18,431 nucleotides of DNA from Porphyromonadaceae bacterium UBA7087 (lineage in GTDB: Bacteria; Bacteroidota; Bacteroidia; Bacteroidales; Muribaculaceae). The DNA is taken from positions 10,245 to 28,675 of the forward strand of contig DKYZ01000134.1 in NCBI GenBank assembly GCA_002493515.1. The letters run 5' to 3'. The notes beneath the pieces were generated by a model. It saw only the letters and a program-made list of their open reading frames with translations, searched no databases and was not told the DNA's origin. Position 1 is the stretch's first letter, and each line of letters opens with the position of its first letter. A program made the position numbers and the translations under genes. This document shows, piece by piece, positions 8,460 through 15,102 of the stretch.

Positions 8460-9305
8460 TTAGTGTATGATCTTGGAATAAAGCCATTTTATCTCCTCGG
8501 GCCATAGGGTGTCGTCGGGCGTCTCCAGGATTATGGGCATGTTGTCAAACCGGGGGTCGTTGACGAAACGGATGAAGAAATCCACTCCGAGCGTCCCCTT
8601 TGATATCGAGGCGTGCCGGTCTACGCGTGATGCCAGTGCTTTCTTGTCGTCGTTAAGATGTATGCCCCTGAGGTAATGCGCTCCCACGATTGAGTCGAAA
8701 TCCTCCCAGGTCTTGCGGTAGCCGTCCTCCGTGGCCAGGTCATAACCGGCGGAATAGGCGTGGCAGGTGTCGATGCAGACGCCTACGCGAGTCTTGTCTT
8801 CCACCTTGTCGATGATATGGGCGAGATGGCGGAAGTCGAAGCCGAGGTTGGATCCCTGGCCGGCTGTGTTCTCTATTACGGCTGTGACTCCGGTTGTCTG
8901 GCCGAGGGTGAGATTGATCGACTCCGCGATGCGGTCAAGGCATTCCTCCTCCGAAAGCTCGTTGAGATGGCTCCCCGGATGGAAATTGAGCATCGTCAGG
9001 CCCAGCTGCTCACACCGTCTCATTTCGTCAAGGAACGATTTGCGCGACATGGCGAGCTTCTTGGAGTCCGGACTTCCCAGATTGATCAGGAAATTGTCGT
9101 GTGGAAGAATCTCCGACGGGGTGTAGCCCAGCTCGACGCATCTTGACTTGAAAAGGTCGGCTTCCTCGTCGGAAATCGGTTTTGATGACCATCTTGAGCT
9201 GCTTCCCGTGAACAGGGCGAATGCCTTCGCTCCTATGGCGTGAGCCTCCAGGGGAGCGTTCGACACTCCTCCGCTCACGCTTACATGGGCTCCTATGTAT
9301 TTCAT
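8460..9305 (-). CDS. nfo: Deoxyribonuclease IV (AP endonuclease, Nfo family)
   Basis: This endonuclease IV cleaves DNA 5' to abasic sites and removes 3'-blocking groups in base-excision repair. The 281-aa protein aligns without gaps to E. coli Nfo through the active site. All nine trinuclear zinc ligands are present at the same numbers (His69, His109, Glu145, Asp179, His182, His216, Asp229, His231, Glu261). Conserved blocks NFHPGSH, ENTAGQGSNLGF, DTCHAYSAGYDL and LNDDK are intact, so catalysis is expected. What differs is the DNA-penetrating loop: E. coli TKNQRQW at 33-39 is TGSSSRW here, so Arg37 becomes Ser and Gln38 becomes Arg, and Tyr72 becomes Phe. The gene is divergent from the RNA methyltransferase gene and upstream of the transporter. 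Confidence 0.95.
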   Translation of the reverse strand: MKYIGAHVSVSGGVSNAPLEAHAIGAKAFALFTGSSSRWSSKPISDEEADLFKSRCVELGYTPSEILPHDNFLINLGSPDSKKLAMSRKSFLDEMRRCEQLGLTMLNFHPGSHLNELSEEECLDRIAESINLTLGQTTGVTAVIENTAGQGSNLGFDFRHLAHIIDKVEDKTRVGVCIDTCHAYSAGYDLATEDGYRKTWEDFDSIVGAHYLRGIHLNDDKKALASRVDRHASISKGTLGVDFFIRFVNDPRFDNMPIILETPDDTLWPEEIKWLYSKIIH

Positions 9306-9435
9306 TTATAAGTTTTTATGGTTATAAGACGGGCGCTTGCCCCTGACGTGGCTTTCCAAATCCTATGCCTCCGGCATGTTCGCGGATGGAATGGATTGCG
9401 GACGCACGCAAGGTTGTGCGCTTAAGAATTAACAG
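9306..9435 (-). other. Leader of nfo with short hairpins, function unknown
   Basis: This stretch lies between the nfo start and a possible minus-strand -7 element. It contains three short inverted repeats: gggc/gccc around 9331-9342, atgcc/ggcat with a 3-nt loop near 9364-9376, and cgcac/gtgcg with an 8-nt loop near 9404-9420. The heptamer ttataag also occurs twice near the start codon. Stems are only 4-5 bp and I recognise no riboswitch or RNA family. Confidence 0.25.
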
Positions 9436-9443
9436 CAAAGTTA
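9436..9443 (-). promoter_or_regulatory. Possible -7 element for nfo
   Basis: Minus-strand TAACTTTG matches TAnnTTTG, but I find no TTTG at the expected distance upstream (about 9464-9467 reads acct). If used, it would give nfo a leader of about 125 nt. It is back-to-back with the methyltransferase promoter. Confidence 0.3.
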
Positions 9444-9453
9444 AGACTTTTTA

Positions 9454-9484
9454 TTGTAAAATGAGGTGGAAATAGTTAATTTTG
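9454..9484 (+). promoter_or_regulatory. Bacteroidetes-type promoter for the methyltransferase-radA-sigma unit
   Basis: TTG at 9454-9456 and TAATTTTG at 9477-9484 match the -33 and -7 elements with a 20-nt spacer. Transcription would begin near 9491, giving a leader of only about 12 nt before ATG 9503. Because the -7 box covers the TTG codon at 9482, it argues against that codon as a start. Confidence 0.65.
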
Positions 9485-9502
9485 TCTTCAAAAACACTAC
9501 TG

Positions 9503-10279
9503 ATGGAAATAAGCAAGACCAAGCTATCGCTATATGCATCGCTGCGGATGCCCAAACACAGGCGTCGCCTGGGGCTTTTTGTGGCGGAGGGGGATAAAAG
9601 TGTGGCGGATACTCTCGGCTTTTTCAAGCTGGAGGCTCTGATGGCCACGCCACGATGGATTGCCGGCAATCCCGGACTCTCCCGCCAGGCAGGTGAGCGT
9701 CTGTATGAATGCCGCGAGCAGGATATGCGTAAGTTGTCAACGATGACGACACCGCCGGATGTGATGGCTGTCTACCGCATTCCCGAGCCGAAAGCGGAAC
9801 CCCGTATCCCGCGCGACAGCCTCAGTCTCGTGATCGACACCGTGCAGGACCCGGGTAATCTCGGCACTATAATACGCACCGCCGACTGGTTCGGTTTCAA
9901 GGTGATATATGCTTCCCGCGAGACAGTGGATGTATATAACCCAAAGTGCATACAGTCGTGCATGGGCTCCATGACGCGGGTGGAGGTCGTCTACTGTGAT
10001 CTTGTGGAGCTGCTTTCATCATGTCCTCCCTCGTTGCCGGTCTATGGCCTGCAGCTGGACGGAAAAGATATTTTCGGAGCGGCTCTGTCTCCGGTCGGTG
10101 TTATAATAATGGGCAACGAGGGGAAGGGTATCAGCGCGGAGGTCAGGGATTTTGTAAATTCACCGTTGCTGATTCCTCCCTACGACGCTGTCTCGCACGG
10201 CGAGAGCCTCAATGTGGCCTCGGCTACGGCGATAACGCTGGCGGTGTTTAGAAATCTGAATGTAATGAAAGGCAAGTAA
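9503..10279 (+). CDS. SpoU/TrmH-family RNA 2'-O-methyltransferase
   Basis: This is a SAM-dependent RNA ribose methyltransferase of the SPOUT (TrmH/RlmB) family, 258 aa from ATG 9503. The TTG at 9482 would add seven residues but lies inside the promoter. Residues 1 to about 95 form the N-terminal substrate-binding domain, with the usual start LASLRMPKHRRRLGLFVAEG-like arrangement. The three SpoU motifs are present: DPGNLGTIIRTA at 116-127 (Asn119, Arg125), IIMGNEGKGIS at 201-211, and ESLNVASATAI at 234-244. The protein should bind SAM through the C-terminal trefoil knot as a dimer. The target (tRNA or 23S rRNA position) cannot be told from the sequence, so no gene symbol is given. It lies 4 bp upstream of radA, so both are cotranscribed. 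Confidence 0.92.
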   Translation: MEISKTKLSLYASLRMPKHRRRLGLFVAEGDKSVADTLGFFKLEALMATPRWIAGNPGLSRQAGERLYECREQDMRKLSTMTTPPDVMAVYRIPEPKAEPRIPRDSLSLVIDTVQDPGNLGTIIRTADWFGFKVIYASRETVDVYNPKCIQSCMGSMTRVEVVYCDLVELLSSCPPSLPVYGLQLDGKDIFGAALSPVGVIIMGNEGKGISAEVRDFVNSPLLIPPYDAVSHGESLNVASATAITLAVFRNLNVMKGK

Positions 10280-10283
10280 GGTT

Positions 10284-11654
10284 ATGGCTGTAAAGACTAA
10301 ATCTGTATATTTCTGCTCAAACTGCGGACATGAGTCGCCGAAGTGGCTTGGAAAATGTCCCTCGTGCGGCGAATGGAATACATTCGCCGAGGAGAAGGTG
10401 ACTGTGACTAATGCGAAAGGAGCCAAGAGGGTGAAGAGGAATCCGGCGGCCGTGAAGCCTATCCCTCTCTCGGAGATTCAGCCGCTCGATGAGCCGAGGA
10501 TCCATATGCCCTCCGAGGAGCTTAACCGCGTATTGGGAGGGGGCCTGGTGGCCGGAAGTCTTACGCTGATCGGTGGTGAGCCGGGCATCGGGAAATCCAC
10601 GCTGCTTCTTCAGAATATACTTTCCATACGCAACAAGAGGATTCTTTATGTCAGCGGGGAGGAGAGCGCCAGCCAGCTCAAGCTACGGGCCGACAGGCTC
10701 GGCAAGGTCGCCGACAATACGTTCATCCTGTGTGAGACGGATCTCAACAATATCTTCACGCAGATCGAGAATGTGAATCCCGAGATTCTCATAGTTGACT
10801 CTATCCAGACAATCGCCGTTTCCGATATGGAGTCGTCAGCCGGGAGCATCAGCCAGGTGCGTGAGTGCGCCGCCCAGCTTCTGCGCTATGCCAAGGAGTC
10901 GGGTGTTCCGGTGATTCTGGTAGGGCATATCAATAAGGAGGGGGCTATTGCCGGTCCGAAGGTGCTGGAGCATATTGTCGACACTGTGCTTCAGTTCGAG
11001 GGAGACCGGCAGTATCTCTACCGCATTCTCCGTTCGATAAAGAACCGTTTCGGCTCCACGTCTGAGATAGGCATCTATGAAATGGTGCAGAAGGGGTTGA
11101 AGGAGGTCAGGAATCCCTCGGAGATGCTTCTGTCGGAGAACCGCGACGAGGAGATGAGCGGCATAGCCATAGGAGTCACCACGGAGGGTGTGCGTCCATT
11201 TATGGTGGAGGTACAGGCGTTGGTGTCGAGCGCGGCCTACGGCACGCCGCAGCGTTCGGTCACGGGCTTCGATCAGCGGAGACTCAACATGCTGCTGGCT
11301 GTCCTCGAGAAGAGGGCAAGGTTCAAGCTTGGTCAGAAAGATGTCTTCCTTAATATAGCTGGTGGACTTAAGGTGACGGATCCGGCTATCGACATGAGTG
11401 TGATAAGTGCGGTGATGTCGTCCAACTTTGATATCTCCATACCGCGTCGGTATGCCTTTATCGGTGAGGTGGGGCTTTCGGGTGAGATACGTACTGTCAC
11501 CCGTATAGAGCAGCGTGTGGCCGAGACCCAGAAACTCGGTTTCGACAAGGTGTTCATTCCCAAAGGGAATCTGAAGGGCGTCAAGGATAAGTTTACCATT
11601 TCCATTGTCGAGGTCGGCAAGGTCGAGGAGCTGTTCAAGGCAATCTTCGCATAA
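10284..11654 (+). CDS. radA: DNA repair protein RadA (Sms)
   Basis: RadA is a RecA-like ATPase that drives branch migration of recombination intermediates. The 456-aa protein has the family's full length and layout. An N-terminal zinc finger (Cys11, Cys14, Cys25, Cys28) is followed by a RecA-type core with Walker A GEPGIGKS at 98-105 and Walker B ILIVDS at 168-173. The RadA signature KNRFG is at 253-257, and a Lon-protease-like C-terminal domain spans about 285-450. No key residue is missing. It starts 4 bp after the RNA methyltransferase stop and ends 13 bp before the ECF sigma factor start, so all three look cotranscribed from the promoter at 9454-9484. Base composition is high in G+C (76 of 120 by hand count at 11161-11280), in contrast to the cassette beyond 12300. 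Confidence 0.97.
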   Translation: MAVKTKSVYFCSNCGHESPKWLGKCPSCGEWNTFAEEKVTVTNAKGAKRVKRNPAAVKPIPLSEIQPLDEPRIHMPSEELNRVLGGGLVAGSLTLIGGEPGIGKSTLLLQNILSIRNKRILYVSGEESASQLKLRADRLGKVADNTFILCETDLNNIFTQIENVNPEILIVDSIQTIAVSDMESSAGSISQVRECAAQLLRYAKESGVPVILVGHINKEGAIAGPKVLEHIVDTVLQFEGDRQYLYRILRSIKNRFGSTSEIGIYEMVQKGLKEVRNPSEMLLSENRDEEMSGIAIGVTTEGVRPFMVEVQALVSSAAYGTPQRSVTGFDQRRLNMLLAVLEKRARFKLGQKDVFLNIAGGLKVTDPAIDMSVISAVMSSNFDISIPRRYAFIGEVGLSGEIRTVTRIEQRVAETQKLGFDKVFIPKGNLKGVKDKFTISIVEVGKVEELFKAIFA

Positions 11655-11667
11655 ATTTCACTTTCTG

Positions 11668-12192
11668 ATGGATCGTAGGGATTACGAAAGACTATTCAGC
11701 AGATATTACCTGTCGCTGGGAATGTATTCTCTGAGGATAACCGGGGATACGGACTTGGCGCAGGATGTCGTGCAGGAGGTGTTCGCCGGATTGTGGCGCA
11801 GGGTAATGGAGGGGAATGCGGAGCTTGGCAGTCCGGCGAGTTATCTTTACCGGGCGGTGCGCAACCGCTCGTTGAGTGCTGTCGCCGGAAAAACGGATTA
11901 TGACGATATAGATGATGTGGCATTGTCCGAACCGGTGACTGAGGAGGATGTGGATACCTCTGAGCGTGACGCTCGTTTATGGTGTGAAATCGGTAAGCTT
12001 CCGGACAGGATGCGCGAGATTTTTCTTATGAACAAGCGCGACGGCATGAAATACCGCGAGATTGCCGAAGAGTTAAGTCTTTCCGAAAAGACCGTCGAGC
12101 ATCAGATATCCCGTGCCCTTCACCGTCTGCGCGAATCGCTCGCCCCATCCGGCAAAGCTCTTCCCTCTGTCTTCTTTCTCCCGTTTCTGTAA
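11668..12192 (+). CDS. ECF RNA polymerase sigma factor (Bacteroidetes expansion type)
   Basis: This extracytoplasmic-function sigma factor (174 aa from ATG 11668) should direct RNA polymerase to promoters controlled by an anti-sigma protein. Sigma region 2 spans about 6-70, with the helix DLAQDVVQEVFAGLW at 29-43. Region 4 spans about 107-158, with the helix-turn-helix KYREIAEELSLSEKTVEHQI at 128-147. A longer frame upstream would overlap radA and adds a Ser/Arg-rich tail, so I rejected it. In Bacteroidetes such genes normally stand directly before a FecR/DUF4974 anti-sigma gene and a TonB receptor. Here those two occur about 3 kb downstream, beyond an AT-rich cassette. No terminator hairpin is visible between radA and this gene or right after it. 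The pairing with the distant anti-sigma is inferred. Confidence 0.93.
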   Translation: MDRRDYERLFSRYYLSLGMYSLRITGDTDLAQDVVQEVFAGLWRRVMEGNAELGSPASYLYRAVRNRSLSAVAGKTDYDDIDDVALSEPVTEEDVDTSERDARLWCEIGKLPDRMREIFLMNKRDGMKYREIAEELSLSEKTVEHQISRALHRLRESLAPSGKALPSVFFLPFL

Positions 12193-12236
12193 AAAAGAGA
12201 GAAATGAGAGCGTGGATGAAATTTTTTTGCATTATA

Positions 12237-12268
12237 TTTGTTTGAGAAGTAAAAGATACTTAATTTTG
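12237..12268 (+). promoter_or_regulatory. Bacteroidetes-type promoter for the C10 protease cassette
   Basis: TTTG (12237-12240) and TAATTTTG (12261-12268) have a 20-nt spacer, the same geometry as the promoter at 9454-9484. Transcription would start near 12275, about 23 nt before the protease ATG. A second -7-like word, TATATTTG (12233-12240), overlaps the -33 element but lacks its own upstream partner. Confidence 0.65.
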
Positions 12269-12297
12269 CAAAGGTTTAATAAATTTAACAAAATGAA

Positions 12298-13428
12298 ATG
12301 AAAAAAAAGATTTTTAGACTTTGGCCAATAGCTGCAAGCGTGGCATTGGTCGCCTGTAGCGAAAGCTTTGACGGGCCTGACTTGCCTTCAAAAGACAAGA
12401 GTCCCATGGAGGCGCTTTTGGGAGATTTCTATGCCTCTGTGCATCCTGGCTCACGTGCGGAAGCTCCGTTTGAGATTATCGGAGTCTCAAAGAAGACATA
12501 TCGTGTGGAAAACGATTCGGCCATCGAGGTGACTGGAACGAGAAGTCTGGATGGCGAGACTTTCGATGTCAAGGTAGCCACTTTGAAGTTCGACAACTCG
12601 TTGGGTTATACCGTCTTTTCGGATGATGAGTGTATAAATCGTGTTTTCTTTTTCACTGAGAACGGCAATATAGCCGATACCGCAGACATACAGCCTCTTA
12701 AGGAATTGATTGACTGTGTCCCGTATATAGCGATCGAGACTATGCAGTATGGATTTACACGCTCTGAATCGGAGAGTAGATACTATAAGGATAATTTTTG
12801 TCCATATAATTGGAATCAAAATAGTCCTTATAATTTGTATGCCTCTGTATGTGGATGTGATAAACCTGGATATGGTGGCCAGACGCCTATTGGATGTGTT
12901 ACAACGGCTGTAGCTCAGGCGATTGCGACAATTGGATCATTTCCAGGTACTTATTATGGAAATAGGAATCTTGACTTTTCAAAGTTCAGAAGACAGTATG
13001 AAAGTGGAGCTTCTATGGATGAGAAATGGCAGATAGCTCAATTTTTCCATGAGATAGCGCATGGATGTCAAGTGGAATTTGCTTGCTCAGGTAGTGGTAC
13101 AAGTGTAAAGGCTGCATATTGGTATTTGAAAGACTTAAATTTTGATTGTTCATATTCAACAGGGGCTATAGATGTAGATAGAGTAAAAACTACATTAAGA
13201 CTTGGAATTCCACATTTGATAGGAGGCGGCGATGGAGATGGAGGACATATGTGGCTGATATCTGGCCTTAGAGAGCAACCATATGGGGTTGATTTTTGGT
13301 GCAACTGGGGATGGGGTGGTCATTCTGACGGATGGTCTGCCGGGAATCCATATACGTATAAAGATTATACCGGAGCCAGTCATAGTTATCCAAAAAATTT
13401 GAAGCATATATATATTAACTCTAAATAA
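12298..13428 (+). CDS. C10-family (streptopain/SpeB-like) cysteine protease lipoprotein
   Basis: This is a papain-fold cysteine protease of MEROPS family C10, related to streptopain and the interpain/Bfp enzymes of Bacteroidales. The 376-aa precursor has a lipoprotein signal with lipobox LVAC (Cys20), so it is probably anchored in the outer membrane. A propeptide-like region spans about 21-155. The catalytic domain follows, with nucleophile Cys200 in TPIGCVTTAVAQA, His317 in GGHMWLISG, and the oxyanion/Asn-Trp segment NWGWGG at 336-341. All catalytic elements are intact. It leads a three-gene unit (7-bp gap to the next lipoprotein gene) under the promoter at 12237-12268. G+C falls along the gene, by hand count from 61/120 at 12421-12540 to 42/120 at 12781-12900, unlike the surrounding repair genes. 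Substrate and host or bacterial target are unknown. Confidence 0.92.
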   Translation: MKKKIFRLWPIAASVALVACSESFDGPDLPSKDKSPMEALLGDFYASVHPGSRAEAPFEIIGVSKKTYRVENDSAIEVTGTRSLDGETFDVKVATLKFDNSLGYTVFSDDECINRVFFFTENGNIADTADIQPLKELIDCVPYIAIETMQYGFTRSESESRYYKDNFCPYNWNQNSPYNLYASVCGCDKPGYGGQTPIGCVTTAVAQAIATIGSFPGTYYGNRNLDFSKFRRQYESGASMDEKWQIAQFFHEIAHGCQVEFACSGSGTSVKAAYWYLKDLNFDCSYSTGAIDVDRVKTTLRLGIPHLIGGGDGDGGHMWLISGLREQPYGVDFWCNWGWGGHSDGWSAGNPYTYKDYTGASHSYPKNLKHIYINSK

Positions 13429-13435
13429 TGTGATT

Positions 13436-14617
13436 ATGTTGGGTAAAATCTTAAAACTTATGAGTGCTGTTATGAGTGCTCTATGTTTTGTAAGTTGTGA
13501 CAATGAGGGAGACCTTAATAATTGTAATTCAGGCATTCGATGGTTTGTGGATCCTGACACAACGGTAAGTGGGTCGGCACATACATTTGTAGTGGAACTT
13601 TCAGATGCTGGGCAGGGTTTGCCGGATGATTGGGATTTTAATTTATTGAGTGTGGATGATTTTGCACGTCCTGAAGGTGGAAGTTGGTGTTTAATTAATG
13701 ATTATTTAACCTATGGCAAAGATGAGATGTCGATATCATGGGTTAAAGTTGAAAAGGTCAAGGGTGATGGATGTCCTGCTATTAAAATATCCCTCACTGA
13801 AAATGAAGGTGATATTCGTGCAGTGCGAATAGGCATATGTAAGCAGCATTCTAAAAATGGATATTTTCTTTCAGAGTATTTCGTCACGCAGAAAGGACAA
13901 TCTGATACAGCTCCTTATGAAGTTAAAATACGTTATAAGAAACAGGTGTATTCCACGATTGCCCATACAGATGAAGAGGGATATGCAGTATATGAGGATT
14001 CCTTATTCAAAGAAAAATTAGAAGAGCTTAGTCAAAGGGAAGATATTGAGGCTTTTGTAATGGGAGATGACGGTATAGTAGACTATTTTGACTCGGATGA
14101 TTTCGCCTCTCAGCCTGCTCTCAAGAGAATGATGCAGCCAATTCCAGATTCGGAGATTGTAAATGTTTATCCTGTTGGCACCACACGGGGCTATAGCAGT
14201 ATGTTTGCGCATTGTGATGATACTGCCCTTGGCTTTGTCGAGATGTTTGATGATAATAATTTCAAGGATACTTCCATATATCAGAATCTATATGAGCCGT
14301 TAAAATGTTTTGATGTGGTCAAGATGGAGGACAGAGGGCTTAATGACAAAATTTCATCGCTCGTATTGACATATCAGGGAGATGATCCTGATATTTGTGC
14401 AGTATTGACGGTATGGGAAGATGCCTTCTTTAACAAAGGAGATAATGACAGGACAAAGCATAAGATTAATTTTGTTGCTTCTTATAAGAATAGAATGGCG
14501 TTCAGTGTCAATCTGAAGAGTGTCCCGTGTATGAACTCATCAAACACATGGAATGACAGGATATCCTCGTGCTCATTCCATTTCGGATACTATGGACTTT
14601 ATCCGAAAGAATATTGA
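13436..14617 (+). CDS. Lipoprotein with BACON-like region and C-terminal beta-gamma-crystallin motifs; candidate C10 inhibitor/partner
   Basis: I do not recognise the whole protein (393 aa from ATG 13436; a GTG at 13430 is an alternative). It has a lipoprotein signal with lipobox FVSC (Cys21). Residues about 32-155 are beta-rich and end in FVTQKGQ, as BACON-type domains do. Residues about 160-250 match nothing I know. The C-terminus (about 264-385) contains two repeats, each starting with an aromatic-acidic strand (MFDDNNF at 270-276; VWEDAFF at 326-332). Each ends with the calcium-clamp motif (N/D)(N/D)xx(S/T)S of beta-gamma-crystallins: NDKISS at 303-308 and NDRISS at 373-378. The usual Greek-key glycine is replaced (Asp278, Lys334). 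MEROPS I36 inhibitors such as SMPI share this fold, so an inhibitor of the adjacent C10 protease is a reasonable inference, not shown. It is cotranscribed with the protease. Confidence 0.8.
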   Translation: MLGKILKLMSAVMSALCFVSCDNEGDLNNCNSGIRWFVDPDTTVSGSAHTFVVELSDAGQGLPDDWDFNLLSVDDFARPEGGSWCLINDYLTYGKDEMSISWVKVEKVKGDGCPAIKISLTENEGDIRAVRIGICKQHSKNGYFLSEYFVTQKGQSDTAPYEVKIRYKKQVYSTIAHTDEEGYAVYEDSLFKEKLEELSQREDIEAFVMGDDGIVDYFDSDDFASQPALKRMMQPIPDSEIVNVYPVGTTRGYSSMFAHCDDTALGFVEMFDDNNFKDTSIYQNLYEPLKCFDVVKMEDRGLNDKISSLVLTYQGDDPDICAVLTVWEDAFFNKGDNDRTKHKINFVASYKNRMAFSVNLKSVPCMNSSNTWNDRISSCSFHFGYYGLYPKEY

Positions 14618-14742
14618 TTTTAACATCAGACGTATGAAAAATCTGGATAAACTTATTCATAGTAACTCCAAGCTATCATCATTGTTGTTTCGTATGATAT
14701 GCTCATTCCAAAATTCAGAGTTGCCAAACCGAAAGAATATTG
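14570..14742 (+). repeat. Paired direct repeats (11 bp and 14 bp) across a gene junction
   Basis: The 11-mer tgctcattcca occurs at 14570-14580 and 14700-14710. The 14-mer ccgaaagaatattg occurs at 14603-14616 and 14729-14742. They are in the same order with offsets of 130 and 126 bp. The first copies form the end of the lipoprotein gene and the second lie inside the acyltransferase gene. The 14-mer is read in different frames in the two genes, so coding constraint does not explain it. Confidence 0.7.
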
Positions 14743-15083
14743 GTAAGAATATAAAATTTCCCCATGGATTGAAGAATATCGTTATGCACGAGAAAACCCG
14801 CATAGAAGACAATGTGACTGTATTTCATGAGGTGACTTGCGGACGTGGGGATATGTATGGAATTGTACCGGATGCTCCTCCAAGCAAGTTTGAAGGAATT
14901 GTTTTGAAAGAAGGAGCGGTATTGTGTGCCGGAGCTAAGGTTATATGTAATCGAGGTTTACTGACTGTTGGTCGTAATACTATAGTTGGGGCAAATGCCG
15001 TCCTTACACGCTCTACTGGTGACAATGAGATTTGGGCTGGCAAACCGGCTCGTCTTATCAAGAAGCGTAACCACGAAGATTAG
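14634..15083 (+). CDS. Hexapeptide-repeat O-acyltransferase, serine-acetyltransferase-like
   Basis: This small left-handed beta-helix acyltransferase (149 aa from ATG 14634) resembles the catalytic half of serine acetyltransferases. Turns of the helix are visible in NIGKNIKFPHGLKNIVMHEKTR, IVLKEGAVLCAGAKVI, LTVGRNTIVGANAVLTR and the closing AGKPARLIKK. His44 in FPHG aligns with the catalytic histidine of E. coli CysE, and Glu29 falls where CysE has Asp143. The CysE loop GDRHPKI is replaced by PPSKFEGI, so serine is probably not the acceptor. An ATG at 14592 (163 aa) would overlap the lipoprotein gene by 26 bp; I prefer 14634, which starts 17 bp after its stop, but cannot exclude the other. 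It is the last gene of the AT-rich cassette (37 of 120 G+C at 14641-14760). An acetyl group could go to a glycan or metabolite; the substrate is unknown. Confidence 0.8.
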   Translation: MKNLDKLIHSNSKLSSLLFRMICSFQNSELPNRKNIGKNIKFPHGLKNIVMHEKTRIEDNVTVFHEVTCGRGDMYGIVPDAPPSKFEGIVLKEGAVLCAGAKVICNRGLLTVGRNTIVGANAVLTRSTGDNEIWAGKPARLIKKRNHED

Positions 15084-15102
15084 AAAATAATTGCGTTGCG
15101 TT

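Noticed and set aside
9324..9424. A tRNA or small structured RNA gene between nfo and the methyltransferase
   Set aside because: The stems are 4-5 bp only and do not form a cloverleaf or any family I know.
9482..9502. TTG start for the RNA methyltransferase
   Set aside because: The TTG falls inside the -7 promoter element, so it would not be in the transcript; ATG 9503 fits both family length and promoter.
11605..11667. Longer start for the ECF sigma factor inside radA
   Set aside because: The added Ser/Arg-rich residues come from the out-of-frame radA end; ATG 11668 gives a normal sigma N-terminus.
12233..12240. TATATTTG as the -7 element of the protease promoter
   Set aside because: It matches the consensus but has no TTTG at about 20 nt upstream, while TAATTTTG at 12261-12268 does.
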